From PNAI01 sp964575715 (GTDB lineage Bacteria; Pseudomonadota; Alphaproteobacteria; Rhizobiales; Xanthobacteraceae), in assembly GCA_964575715.1 (NCBI GenBank), contig CAZNSG010000214.1, positions 1 through 14,776 on the forward strand: a DNA stretch of 14,776 bases. Direction: 5' to 3'. Position numbers and translations under genes: made by a program. The notes below the pieces were generated by a model. It worked only from the letters and a program-made list of their open reading frames with translations. It did not search any database and was not told the origin of the DNA. This document shows positions 8,801-14,394 of the stretch, piece after piece. Positions within the stretch are counted from its first letter, which is position 1. Every line of letters starts with the position of its first letter.

Positions 8801-9108
8801 GCGAGGCGCGCCGCTTGGGCGAGCCCGATCGCGAGCGCAGCGAAAAACGCGGGCGTCCACGCTCCCGCCGGCCTGAGCAGGGCGAGCGAACTGAGCGCAC
8901 AGGGCGCACCGAGCATGGTCGTAATGAATCGCGCACGGAGCGTTTTGGCGGCCGCCGCGAGCGTCGTGATCGCGATGATGGCAGTCGCTCACCGCGCACC
9001 TGGACCTCCGATGAGCGCCGCGGCAAAGAGCCGGATCCGAATTCGCCGTTTGCCAAGCTGCTGGCGCTCAAGGAGCAACTTGAAACCAACGCGAAGGAAC
9101 GGCGCTAG
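5830..9108 (+). CDS. SUV3-like DEAD/DExH-box RNA helicase with long disordered tail
   Basis: A 1,092-residue superfamily 2 helicase resembling mitochondrial SUV3, likely acting on RNA in the cytoplasm. Visible motifs: Walker A GPTNTGKT (residues 26-33), DEVQ Walker B (109-112), GAAT motif III (139-142), ATDAIGMGLNL (233-243) and QIAGRAGR motif VI (271-278). A CxC element (GYCVCGARAI) lies near residue 745. From about residue 820 the protein becomes low complexity: first Ala/Pro/Glu-rich, then from about 935 (EVWRLGRPDGPRRKR) strongly Arg/Lys-rich, ending in the more ordered SPFAKLLALKEQLE. Such basic tails in RNA helicases usually bind RNA or partner proteins. The start is GTG 5830 or ATG 5833; neither has a strong Shine-Dalgarno. 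It follows the DUF4166 fusion by 7 bp, and a palindromic repeat begins at the last base of its stop codon. S4, fdxA and carD follow in the order I recall for Hyphomicrobiales. Confidence 0.92.
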   Translation: MMPLSFSTPPSRDVRARGAGVTAVLGPTNTGKTHLAIERMLAHSSGMIGLPLRLLAREVYNKVVDRVGADNVALITGEEKIKPPNPRFWVATVEAMPRDLDLAFVAIDEVQLGADLERGHVFTDRMLNRRGREETLVLGAATVRPMVEKLLRGANIVSRPRLSSLIHTGDKKLTRLPRRSAIVAFSADEVYAVAELIRRQRGGAAVVLGALSPRTRNAQVALYQSGDVDYLIATDAIGMGLNLDVDHVAFASDRKFDGYQFRKLNPAELAQIAGRAGRATRDGTFGTTGRCPPFDDELIKALESHAFEPIKVLQWRNTELDFASFGALQASLATVPSESGLTRAPVAEDILVLEHAARDDEIRAMATTRAAIERLWEVCQVPDYRKIAPATHAELVVTLYGFLMREGSIPDDWFSRQVAQADHAGGDIDTLSNRIAHVRTWTFVANRPDWLADPEHWQAVTRVVEDKLSDALHERLTERFVDRRTSVLMRRLRENTMLDTEIKKTGEVVTEGHMIGRLEGFSFTPDSSTDGSEAKALQAAARSALAGEIDTRARRLSQAPDREFVLTIDGTLRWVGEAVAKLVAGDDVLRPRLRIVADEQLTGAPREAVQTRLDFWLKSHIERLLDPLFVLALAEDVTGIARGIAFQLVEALGVLERQKVAEEVKGLDQSARATLRKHGVRFGAYHIYIPALLKPSPRALAVQLWALKHGGPEHGLENLQHLAASGRTSIPVDEKMPKLLYRTVGYCVCGARAIRVDILERLADLIRPALAWRVGSAGKRPAGALDGRAFLVTGAMTSLTGASGEDFASILRALGYRMEKRPKPVEPAVPPAVTVEETAQPAAAPASQGEAASVATLPSDTETVEPAVVASDAAAATAAGESTPNSTDVPAEAAVGSAAPPPAQAEPSSGVSPAEVEIVVAAATAAAEPEMIEVWRLGRPDGPRRKREEKKRPPRRRERAAQRPEQRPEPQPASEVQAAPPASTQAPAITGEARRLGEPDRERSEKRGRPRSRRPEQGERTERTGRTEHGRNESRTERFGGRRERRDRDDGSRSPRTWTSDERRGKEPDPNSPFAKLLALKEQLETNAKERR

Positions 9109-9156
9109 CGCATGATCCCGAAAAGTGGAAACCGGTTTTCGGAAAAGATCATGCGC
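9108..9156. repeat. 49-bp palindromic REP-like element, copy A
   Basis: An imperfect palindrome. Outer arms GCGCATGATC (9108-9117) and GATCATGCGC (9147-9156) are exact complements, and inner arms CCGAAAA (9118-9124) and TTTTCGG (9136-9142) also pair. It begins on the last base of the helicase stop codon. The same unit occurs twice at the right end of the window (14505-14553, 14561-14609), with the same 49-bp length and mostly the same core but GAGC/GCTC tips. I recall such 'catgatcccgaaaagtgg' repeats as abundant in Bradyrhizobium-type genomes. The following bases up to about 9228, including CGATTCCGCTCTAAAGCG, may also be repeat-derived. Confidence 0.88.
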
Positions 9157-9228
9157 AAATGCAATATGTTTGGTGCGCACTTCGATTCCAGGCAAACCGA
9201 TTCCGCTCTAAAGCGCTGCCCTGGTAAC

Positions 9229-9546
9229 TTGGATCGGCAACGCATAGATAAATGGCTCTGGCATGCGCGCGTGGTGCGCACGCGATCGGCCGCCGCTGCT
9301 CTTGCCGGCACGGGCCATGTTCGCATCAATGGAGTTCGGATCGATGCGGCAAGCCGGACGGTGCGTCCTGGCGACGTGATCACGATCGCGCTCGATCGCG
9401 GCGTGCGGGTATTGAAGGTGCTGGAATTTGCCGCGCGCCGGGGTTCTTCAGAGATGGCATGCCGTCTCTACCAGGAGTTGACGCAAGAGGCGGCCCCCGC
9501 GCCGGGATTGGCTCGATCCCTTGCGAGGGACCCCACCATGCGATAG
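9229..9546 (+). CDS. S4 domain RNA-binding protein (Hsp15-like)
   Basis: A small S4-type RNA-binding protein of about 105 residues, related to the heat-shock protein Hsp15 that binds the 50S subunit and rescues stalled nascent-chain complexes. The S4 core is clear: RQRIDKWLWHARVVRTRSAA, then GHVRINGVRID and RTVRPGDVITI. The frame is open back to ATG 9112, which lies inside the palindromic repeat, as does ATG 9151. Homologues begin just before RQRxDKWLW, so TTG 9229 (MDRQRIDKW) is preferred, although no good Shine-Dalgarno precedes it. The repeat may have displaced the native start region. It lies between the helicase and fdxA, 40 bp before the latter, and probably shares their transcript. Family call firm, start uncertain. 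Confidence 0.8.
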   Translation: MDRQRIDKWLWHARVVRTRSAAAALAGTGHVRINGVRIDAASRTVRPGDVITIALDRGVRVLKVLEFAARRGSSEMACRLYQELTQEAAPAPGLARSLARDPTMR

Positions 9547-9586
9547 GCAGCGCCGCTTCGGCGTCTGCCCGGTCCGGAGCAGTGGA

Positions 9587-9925
9587 ATGACCTACATCGT
9601 CAACGAAAGCTGTATTAAGTGCAAATACATGGATTGCGTCGAAGTGTGCCCGGTGGACTGCTTCTACGAGGGCGACAACATGCTCGTCATCCATCCGGAT
9701 GAATGCATTGATTGCGGGGTATGCGAGCCGGAATGCCCGGTGGAGGCGATCAAACCCGATACCGAGCCGGGCCTGGAGCAATGGCTTAAACTTAATGCCG
9801 AATACGCCAAGTCTTGGCCTAATATCACGGTCAAGAAGGAGGCCCCCGCCGATGCGAAGGAATGGGAGGGGGTGCCCGGGAAATTCGCGAAACACTTTTC
9901 CCCGGAGCCAGGTACCGGAGATTAG
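9587..9925 (+). CDS. fdxA: 7Fe ferredoxin FdxA ([3Fe-4S][4Fe-4S])
   Basis: A 112-residue cytoplasmic electron carrier of the Azotobacter FdI type. Cys9, Cys17 and Cys50 match the [3Fe-4S] ligands, and Cys21, Cys40, Cys43 and Cys46 the [4Fe-4S] ligands. Cys12 and Cys25 correspond to the extra non-ligand cysteines of that family. The N-terminal half (CIKCKYMDCVEVCPVDCFYEG, then HPDECIDCGVCEPECPVEAI) is close to FdI, and the C-terminal extension WPNIT..K.....A..W.GV is also conserved. The frame is open from 9521, but ATG 9587 is the homologous start, with GGAG at 9576-9579 spaced 7 nt. It follows the S4 gene by 40 bp and is followed by a 399-bp regulatory region before carD. Confidence 0.95.
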   Translation: MTYIVNESCIKCKYMDCVEVCPVDCFYEGDNMLVIHPDECIDCGVCEPECPVEAIKPDTEPGLEQWLKLNAEYAKSWPNITVKKEAPADAKEWEGVPGKFAKHFSPEPGTGD

Positions 9926-9931
9926 TTCTGA

Positions 9932-9949
9932 CGTTAACCATTGTTAACG
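9932..9949. promoter_or_regulatory. Inverted repeat CGTTAAC-CATT-GTTAACG
   Basis: Perfect 7-bp inverted arms around a 4-bp centre, 7 bp after the fdxA stop. It contains TTAACCATTGTTAAC, two TTAA boxes six bases apart. The alphaproteobacterial cell-cycle regulator CtrA recognises TTAA-N7-TTAA, so this is one base short of that consensus; the TTAACCAT half matches well. It could be an operator for CtrA or another dimeric regulator of the downstream promoter. Confidence 0.4.
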
Positions 9950-9965
9950 ATATTGTATCGATGTT

Positions 9966-9981
9966 ATGGCTAATTAGCCAT
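9966..9981. promoter_or_regulatory. Perfect 16-bp palindrome ATGGCTAATTAGCCAT
   Basis: An uninterrupted self-complementary 16-mer, 19 bp upstream of the -35 box of the candidate carD promoter. It has no U-tract and no gap for a hairpin loop, so a protein-binding operator is more likely than a terminator. The binding protein is unknown. Confidence 0.5.
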
Positions 9982-9999
9982 TTATGGAGACTTAAAGCA

Positions 10000-10027
10000 T
10001 TGATTTTTGCGGAAAATGTGATATATT
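10000..10027 (+). promoter_or_regulatory. Candidate sigma70-type promoter upstream of carD
   Basis: TTGATT (10000-10005), 16-bp spacer, TATATT (10022-10027), with a TG just upstream of the -10 (TGA-TATATT). This is the best promoter-like match in the left part of the window. It predicts a start near 10034, about 290 nt before the carD ATG and only about 30 nt before the terminator hairpin. Confidence 0.55.
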
Positions 10028-10062
10028 GATAATTGCTTGAAACATGGATTGGCACCCGAGTC

Positions 10063-10087
10063 GCTCCCCGTGGGGAGCTTATTTTTT
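10063..10087 (+). terminator. Intrinsic terminator or attenuator upstream of carD
   Basis: GCTCCCC (10063-10069) pairs with GGGGAGC (10072-10078), in practice a 6-bp stem with a CGTG tetraloop, followed at once by TTATTTTTT (10079-10087). This is a textbook intrinsic terminator. It could end transcripts running out of fdxA, or act as an attenuator in the carD leader. Confidence 0.75.
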
Positions 10088-10324
10088 CGGGCACCGTCCG
10101 CGATAAACCCGAAATTGGGGCGTGGTACGGCACACGCAAGAGCTGTGACAGGGAAAACGCGTCAAAAGTCCAAAAAGTCCGCCAGCCTGAGCCGGCGGGG
10201 AAAAAAGACCTCGGCTGGAGTCGGCCGGAGGAGTTCGCAAGCTTCACGCGGCCATGCGCGGCGTGGGGCCCCTGTGGCCAAATCGCTCGGCCGTCAAAAG
10301 CCCGAGCAAGGAGCAGCGCCCGGC

Positions 10325-10894
10325 ATGAACGCCAAAAAGACGACCCAACGTCAGGGATTCAAGACCAGTGAGTTCATCGTCTATCCCTCCCACGGGGTGG
10401 GCCAGATCATCGCCATCGAGGAGCAAGAGGTGGCGGGGCACAAACTCGAACTCTTTGTCATCAACTTCGTCAAGGACAAGATGACCCTGCGGGTGCCCAC
10501 CGCCAAGATCGTCACCGTCGGCATGCGCAAGCTCGCCGAGCCGCCGCTGGTCAAGCGCGCGATCGAGACGCTCAAGGGCCGCGCGCGCATCAAGCGCACC
10601 ATGTGGTCGCGCCGCGCGCAGGAATACGAAGCCAAGATCAACTCCGGCGATATTGTTGCGATCGCCGAAGTGGTGCGCGATCTGTTCCGGTCGGATACGC
10701 AGCCCGAGCAGTCCTATAGCGAGCGGCAGCTTTACGAGGCCGCACTCGACCGGCTCTCGCGCGAAATCTCGGCCGTGCAGCACGTGACCGAGACCGAAGC
10801 GGTCAAGGAAATCGAAGCCGCGCTCGCCAAGGGCCCGCGCCGCGGACCCAAGCCCGCCGAAGAGGCGGAGGTCGTCGAGGAAGAGGCGGCGTAA
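10325..10894 (+). CDS. carD: CarD/CdnL family transcription regulator
   Basis: A 189-residue RNA-polymerase-binding regulator that stabilises open promoter complexes. The N-terminal RNA polymerase interaction domain (residues about 16-70) shows FIVYPSHGVGQIIAIEEQEV and KDKMTLRVPTAK. The C-terminal helical DNA-binding domain contains TMWSRRAQEYEAKINSGD, whose Trp94 corresponds by context to the Trp (W85) of mycobacterial CarD that wedges at the upstream edge of the bubble. The tail is acidic (EEAEVVEEEAA). ATG 10325 is chosen because it gives the length typical of rhizobial CarD and AAGGAG lies at 10308-10313. GTG 10145 would add 60 Lys/Arg-rich residues, as I recall in some Bradyrhizobium homologues. 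A hairpin terminator follows the stop. Confidence 0.93.
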   Translation: MNAKKTTQRQGFKTSEFIVYPSHGVGQIIAIEEQEVAGHKLELFVINFVKDKMTLRVPTAKIVTVGMRKLAEPPLVKRAIETLKGRARIKRTMWSRRAQEYEAKINSGDIVAIAEVVRDLFRSDTQPEQSYSERQLYEAALDRLSREISAVQHVTETEAVKEIEAALAKGPRRGPKPAEEAEVVEEEAA

Positions 10895-10923
10895 TCCGTC
10901 GCAGCGACTTTCCCGAAAAATTC

Positions 10924-10952
10924 AAGGCCTGGCGGAAACGCCGGGCCTTTTT
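10924..10952. terminator. Intrinsic terminator for carD, probably bidirectional
   Basis: AAGGCCTGGCG (10924-10934) pairs over 11 bp (one G-U) with CGCCGGGCCTT (10939-10949) around a GAAA tetraloop, and the plus strand continues in Ts to 10952. On the minus strand the same hairpin is followed by TTGAATTTTTC, so it can also end the convergent monooxygenase transcript, whose stop is 34 bp away. Confidence 0.9.
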
Positions 10953-10985
10953 GCATCTACCCGCGCACTGCATTGAGCAGGACGG

Positions 10986-12185
10986 TCAAATTGCTACCGC
11001 CGTTGCGTCGTAGGCGTAGAGCCATTCCATTCGCTCGCGGACACGCTCCTGCTGCCACTCGCGCGCAACTTCATGCGCGATGGCAGCCTTGTCGGCTAGC
11101 GCCGGGCTGAACGCCGACTTCCTGTTCTCGTGCGACTTGCGCACGACTGCCGCGGTGCGCTCCCTGCGGATGTCTTCGTAGCGCGCAAAGGCGGTTGCCG
11201 GGTCGGTGAAATACTTCTTCAGGCAGGCGGCGATGATATAGCCGTCCTCGATTGCCATCACACCGCCTTGCCCGAGAAACGGCAGCGTCGGATGGCAAGC
11301 GTCGCCGAGCAATGTGATCCGCCCCTTGCTCCACCGCACCATCGGGCCGCGCACCATCATCGCCCATTTGAATGGGGTCTCGATATTGTGGATGATGGCA
11401 TGCACGTCGGGATGCCAGCCGCGGTAATCGTTGGCGAGTTCGTCAGTCGTACCTTGTACGGTCCAGGATTCGATTTGCCAGTCCTCACGCTCGACAAAGC
11501 TGATAAAATTCATGATCTCGCCGCGGCGAACAGGATAGTGCAGCACGTGACCCTTGGGTCCGAGCCAATTCGTGCCAAGCATCAGCGCGATGTGCGGTGG
11601 AAGCTTTTCCATCGCCACGAGTCCGCGCCAGGCCACGCAGCCGGTGAACTCGGGTTTGTCGGCGCCGAACAGGCATTGGCGGACATTCGAGTGAATGCCG
11701 TCGGCGCCGATCGCGAACGCTGCGTGCACCACCTCGCCGGTTTCGAAGCGGATTTCGACCTGCTCGCCGGTCTGGCTGACGGCGGCGCATTTCATGTTCA
11801 GCTGGATGGCGGACGGCTTCAGGCGCTGGACCGCGTCGGCGAGGACGCCGTGCAGATCGCCTCGATGCAGCATGACGTGGGGCGTTCCGTAGCGCCGCGT
11901 CGTGGTTGCACCGAGATCGAACCAGTTCCAGGTTTCTCCAGTGCTCCAGTGGCGGATCTGTCGTCTCGACGGCAGAACCTGGACGAGTTTAAGCGCCTCC
12001 TCGAGCCCGAGTGCATAGAGCACACGGGTGCCGTTCGAGCTGATCTGGATGCCGGCGCCGACTTCCGTGATCTCTGGGGCCTGCTCGTAAACATCGACGT
12101 CGAAACCGCACTTGAGAAGTGCGAGCGCGGCCGCAAGGCCTCCGATGCCGCCACCGATGATGACAACGTTGTTCAACGCTGCCAT
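10986..12185 (-). CDS. FAD-dependent aromatic-ring monooxygenase (salicylate / 3-hydroxybenzoate hydroxylase-like)
   Basis: A 399-residue class A flavoprotein monooxygenase, which would use NAD(P)H and O2 to hydroxylate an aromatic or related ring in the cytoplasm. The FAD dinucleotide motif GGGIGG is at residues 11-16 with Glu34 ending the second beta strand. The DG motif is in IGADGIHSNVR (Asp162-Gly163) and the GD motif in LLGDACHPTLPFLGQGG (Gly294-Asp295). The overall pattern resembles salicylate 1-hydroxylase and 3-hydroxybenzoate 6-hydroxylase; the substrate cannot be fixed from sequence. The start is ATG 12183-12185, with AAGG (complement of 12194-12197) spaced 8 nt. It lies downstream of two Bug-type binding proteins on the same strand, suggesting uptake and catabolism of a carboxylated compound. 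It converges on carD across a shared terminator. Confidence 0.88.
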   Translation of the reverse strand: MAALNNVVIIGGGIGGLAAALALLKCGFDVDVYEQAPEITEVGAGIQISSNGTRVLYALGLEEALKLVQVLPSRRQIRHWSTGETWNWFDLGATTTRRYGTPHVMLHRGDLHGVLADAVQRLKPSAIQLNMKCAAVSQTGEQVEIRFETGEVVHAAFAIGADGIHSNVRQCLFGADKPEFTGCVAWRGLVAMEKLPPHIALMLGTNWLGPKGHVLHYPVRRGEIMNFISFVEREDWQIESWTVQGTTDELANDYRGWHPDVHAIIHNIETPFKWAMMVRGPMVRWSKGRITLLGDACHPTLPFLGQGGVMAIEDGYIIAACLKKYFTDPATAFARYEDIRRERTAAVVRKSHENRKSAFSPALADKAAIAHEVAREWQQERVRERMEWLYAYDATAVAI

Positions 12186-12189
12186 TCAG

Positions 12190-12333
12190 TCAGCCTTGGC
12201 ACCAGATGATTTCACAATGATCGCCCATTATGGTGGCTGGTGTCGGTAAAATCAGCCGAATGCGCCCGGCGAGCAGGAGGGCCAGCGCGCCGCCTTTGTA
12301 CGGCACGCTGACAATGTGGCGCGGCCATCTCCG
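12190..12333 (-). pseudogene. Remnant of a third Bug/TctC-type substrate-binding protein
   Basis: Between the stop of the downstream Bug gene and the monooxygenase start, the minus strand is open in one frame from just after the Bug stop (12333) to TGA at 12190-12192. It encodes HIVSVPYKGGALALLLAGRIRLILPTPATIM (about 12222-12318). This resembles the central 'vPYkGg.pA...LlaG.idl....p' motif of Bug/tripartite-tricarboxylate binding proteins. No start or flanking domains remain, so it looks like a piece left by deletion or recombination. It is in the same frame as the intact upstream Bug gene, separated from it by that gene's TAA. The motif match is by eye, and a chance resemblance is possible. 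Confidence 0.5.
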
Positions 12334-13317
12334 TTACTGCCTCGGCTTGAAGTTGATCGCCTTGACGGTGGCGGCGACCTTGGTGCGCTGCTCCTCGATC
12401 GCATCGGCGAATTCCTTCGGCCCGCCGACGTTGATGACCTGACCGGTGGCCTTGAGCCGATCCGCGATCGCACCGTCGGCCGCCACCGCGCGGAAATCAG
12501 CGGCGATTTTCTCCTTCAGCTCGTTCGCTATGGTCTTTAATCCAAACAGGCCGACGAGACCTTCCACTTCCAGCGACGGGTAACCGGCTTCACGCGCGGT
12601 AGGAACATTGGGCGCGGCGAGCGCGCGCGTGCGATTGTTCACCGCGATTAGTTTGATCCGGCCGGCCTGCCATTGCGGCTGCACGATCGCCAGCGAAGCC
12701 ATCACGACTTGGATGCGATTTTCGCCGAGATCGACCGGCGCTACGTTGATGTCGCGGTAGGGCACCTGGGTGATTTTCACACCTTCGGCATGTTCAAAAC
12801 CCCAGAACGTGAATTCGGTGATGCCCGAGACGAGGCCCGAGTTGAACTTGCCCGGTTCCTTGCGCACGGCTTCGGTGAACTCTTTCACCGTTCCGTAAGG
12901 CGCATTTTGCGCCACCGCGACCGCCAGGATGGTGTTGGACACACGGGCGAACGGGATCAGGTCTTTCGGATCGTATGACAGCTTGCTGTAGACGAACGGA
13001 TGCACCGTGAAGCTTCCGGACGGTCCGAACAGGAATACGTGGTCGTCGTTGGCAGTGAGGAATGCCGTGATCGCGACGATGCTATCGCCGCCCGGCCGGT
13101 TCTCGATCACCACCGCCTGGCCCCATCTTGCCGCCAGCTTGTCCGCAAACAAGCGCGCGCCGATGTCGGCGCCGGCGCCGGGTCCGAACGGCACGATGAA
13201 TTTGACCGCCCGTTGCGGCCAGGCTTGCGCTTGCGCGGGAGCAGACGCGGCCAGCAGGCCGAGCGCGCCAAGAAGTCCGACGGCGAATAACATTGTCCGA
13301 GTTTTCATCATGGGCAT
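12334..13317 (-). CDS. Bug/TctC-type tripartite tricarboxylate transporter substrate-binding protein (1)
   Basis: A 327-residue periplasmic solute-binding protein. Signal peptide: MPMMKTRTMLFAVGLLGALG with cleavage after ASAPAQAQA. The mature part shows the family's opening AWPQRAVKFIVPFGPGAGADIGAR and VIENRPGGD, then LSYDPKDLIPF and VPYRDINVAPVDLGENRIQV. The usual 'PDGYT' segment is replaced by ANDDHVFLF, a feature shared with the neighbouring paralogue. The frame opens at 13362, but ATG 13315-13317 is preferred because it begins the signal peptide and GAGGA (complement of 13322-13326) precedes it; ATG 13309-13311 is an alternative. Ligands in this family are typically carboxylates such as organic or aromatic acids. 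It follows the second Bug gene by 84 bp and probably shares its transcript. Confidence 0.9.
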   Translation of the reverse strand: MPMMKTRTMLFAVGLLGALGLLAASAPAQAQAWPQRAVKFIVPFGPGAGADIGARLFADKLAARWGQAVVIENRPGGDSIVAITAFLTANDDHVFLFGPSGSFTVHPFVYSKLSYDPKDLIPFARVSNTILAVAVAQNAPYGTVKEFTEAVRKEPGKFNSGLVSGITEFTFWGFEHAEGVKITQVPYRDINVAPVDLGENRIQVVMASLAIVQPQWQAGRIKLIAVNNRTRALAAPNVPTAREAGYPSLEVEGLVGLFGLKTIANELKEKIAADFRAVAADGAIADRLKATGQVINVGGPKEFADAIEEQRTKVAATVKAINFKPRQ

Positions 13318-13401
13318 GATTTCCTCACCTTGGGTCTCATGTTGCATTCGTGTTTTGAGCACGTCTTATATTTTGGGCTTTCTGGCGTGGAATGGGAAGG
13401 C

Positions 13402-14394
13402 TTAAGGCTTAGCCTTTGCTCCTGTTGCTTGCACGATCGCTTTGACACGGGCGCGCTGGTCGGCGAGCATGGCAATGAAATCGGCGGTGCTGCCGACCCG
13501 CACCACTTGACCGAGCGCGGTCAGCCGCTCGGCCGGCATGGCGGGCGCTACCGCGCGCACGTCGGCGGCAATGCGGTCGCGCAGCGCATCGGGCATATCG
13601 CGCCAGCCAAAGAATCCCTGAAAACCCTCCGCCAAAGCATCGGGGAATCCGGCCTCGATCACGGTCATAACTTGCGGCGCGGCTGCAGAGCGCTGGCGGC
13701 TAGTGACCGCGAGAATCCGCGCCTTGCCCGATTGCGCCAGCGGCAGGAGCGGGAGCAGGCCGCTCGCCACCGCCGCAATGCGGCCCTCGCCCAGGTCTAG
13801 TAGCGCGGGGCCAAATTCGCGATATGCGACCTGCACCATGTCGAGCTTAGCGCTGCTGAGGAATCCATTGAATGCGAACTGCGGCATACCGGGAGTGGCG
13901 GCCCAATTGAGCTTGCCGGGTTCGGCGCGCGCGCGCGTGGCCAAATCCGCGAGCGAGTCGACGTTGAGGGAAGTAGAAGCTGCGATGGCAAGGAATGAGT
14001 CGGAGGCGGAAACGATCGGAACCAAATCGCGTTCCGGATCGTATGGCAGCTTGTCGTTGAGCACCGGATTGACGGTGACCGGCCCGCCGAACGAGAACAG
14101 TAGTGTATGGTCGTCACGCGCGCCGACAAAGGCGGTAACCGCAACCAGCGCATCGGGGCCGGGGCGATTTTCCACCACCACCGGCTTGCCCCAATGTTGC
14201 GACAGGCGCTCGGCATAGAGGCGCGCGGTGACATCGGTTGCTGTCCCCGGCGAGAGCGGCACGATCAGCTTGACCGTGCGCTGCGGCCAAGTCGCCGATT
14301 GTGTCGGCGTTTGTGCCGACGACGGCACGATAAAGCTGGCTATTCCCAGGAGGCCAGTCGCGAAGGCCGCAGCCCTACAGATCGTCAGACGCAT
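13402..14394 (-). CDS. Bug/TctC-type tripartite tricarboxylate transporter substrate-binding protein (2)
   Basis: A 330-residue periplasmic binding protein and the first gene of the minus-strand cluster. A signal peptide (about residues 1-27, ending SFIVPSSAQ) precedes the family's TWPQRTVKLIVPLSPGTATDV, VVENRPGPDALVAVTAF, ARDDHTLLFSFGGPVTVNP and LPYDPERDLVPI. The central motif VAYREFGPALLDLGEGRI is in place of the classical VPYKGG, as in its neighbour, so the two form a diverged tandem pair. The start is ATG 14392-14394, with only a weak Shine-Dalgarno (GGAT). A good promoter lies 30-58 bp upstream. No TctA or TctB membrane subunit is in the window. Confidence 0.9.
   Translation of the reverse strand: MRLTICRAAAFATGLLGIASFIVPSSAQTPTQSATWPQRTVKLIVPLSPGTATDVTARLYAERLSQHWGKPVVVENRPGPDALVAVTAFVGARDDHTLLFSFGGPVTVNPVLNDKLPYDPERDLVPIVSASDSFLAIAASTSLNVDSLADLATRARAEPGKLNWAATPGMPQFAFNGFLSSAKLDMVQVAYREFGPALLDLGEGRIAAVASGLLPLLPLAQSGKARILAVTSRQRSAAAPQVMTVIEAGFPDALAEGFQGFFGWRDMPDALRDRIAADVRAVAPAMPAERLTALGQVVRVGSTADFIAMLADQRARVKAIVQATGAKAKP

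Larger units (their letters stand above)
9926..10324. other. Regulatory intergenic region between fdxA and carD
   Basis: About 400 bp. The first 110 bp are strikingly AT-rich for this window and contain two inverted repeats and a promoter. A strong intrinsic terminator follows at 10063-10087. The remaining 240 bp up to the carD ATG is open in the carD frame from TTG 10037, and would encode a Lys/Arg/Ser-rich extension if translated. That reading would run through the terminator hairpin, and the predicted transcription start is within a few bases of TTG 10037. I therefore treat the stretch as leader, with GTG 10145 as the only plausible upstream start. Confidence 0.6.

Noticed and set aside
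10037..10324. N-terminal extension of CarD from TTG 10037
   Set aside because: It would begin within about 3 nt of the predicted transcription start and translate through an intrinsic terminator; ATG 10325 has AAGGAG upstream and gives the usual family length.
11130..12209. 359-codon plus-strand frame opposite the monooxygenase
   Set aside because: The minus-strand monooxygenase has all flavin motifs in order; the antisense frame is a composition shadow.
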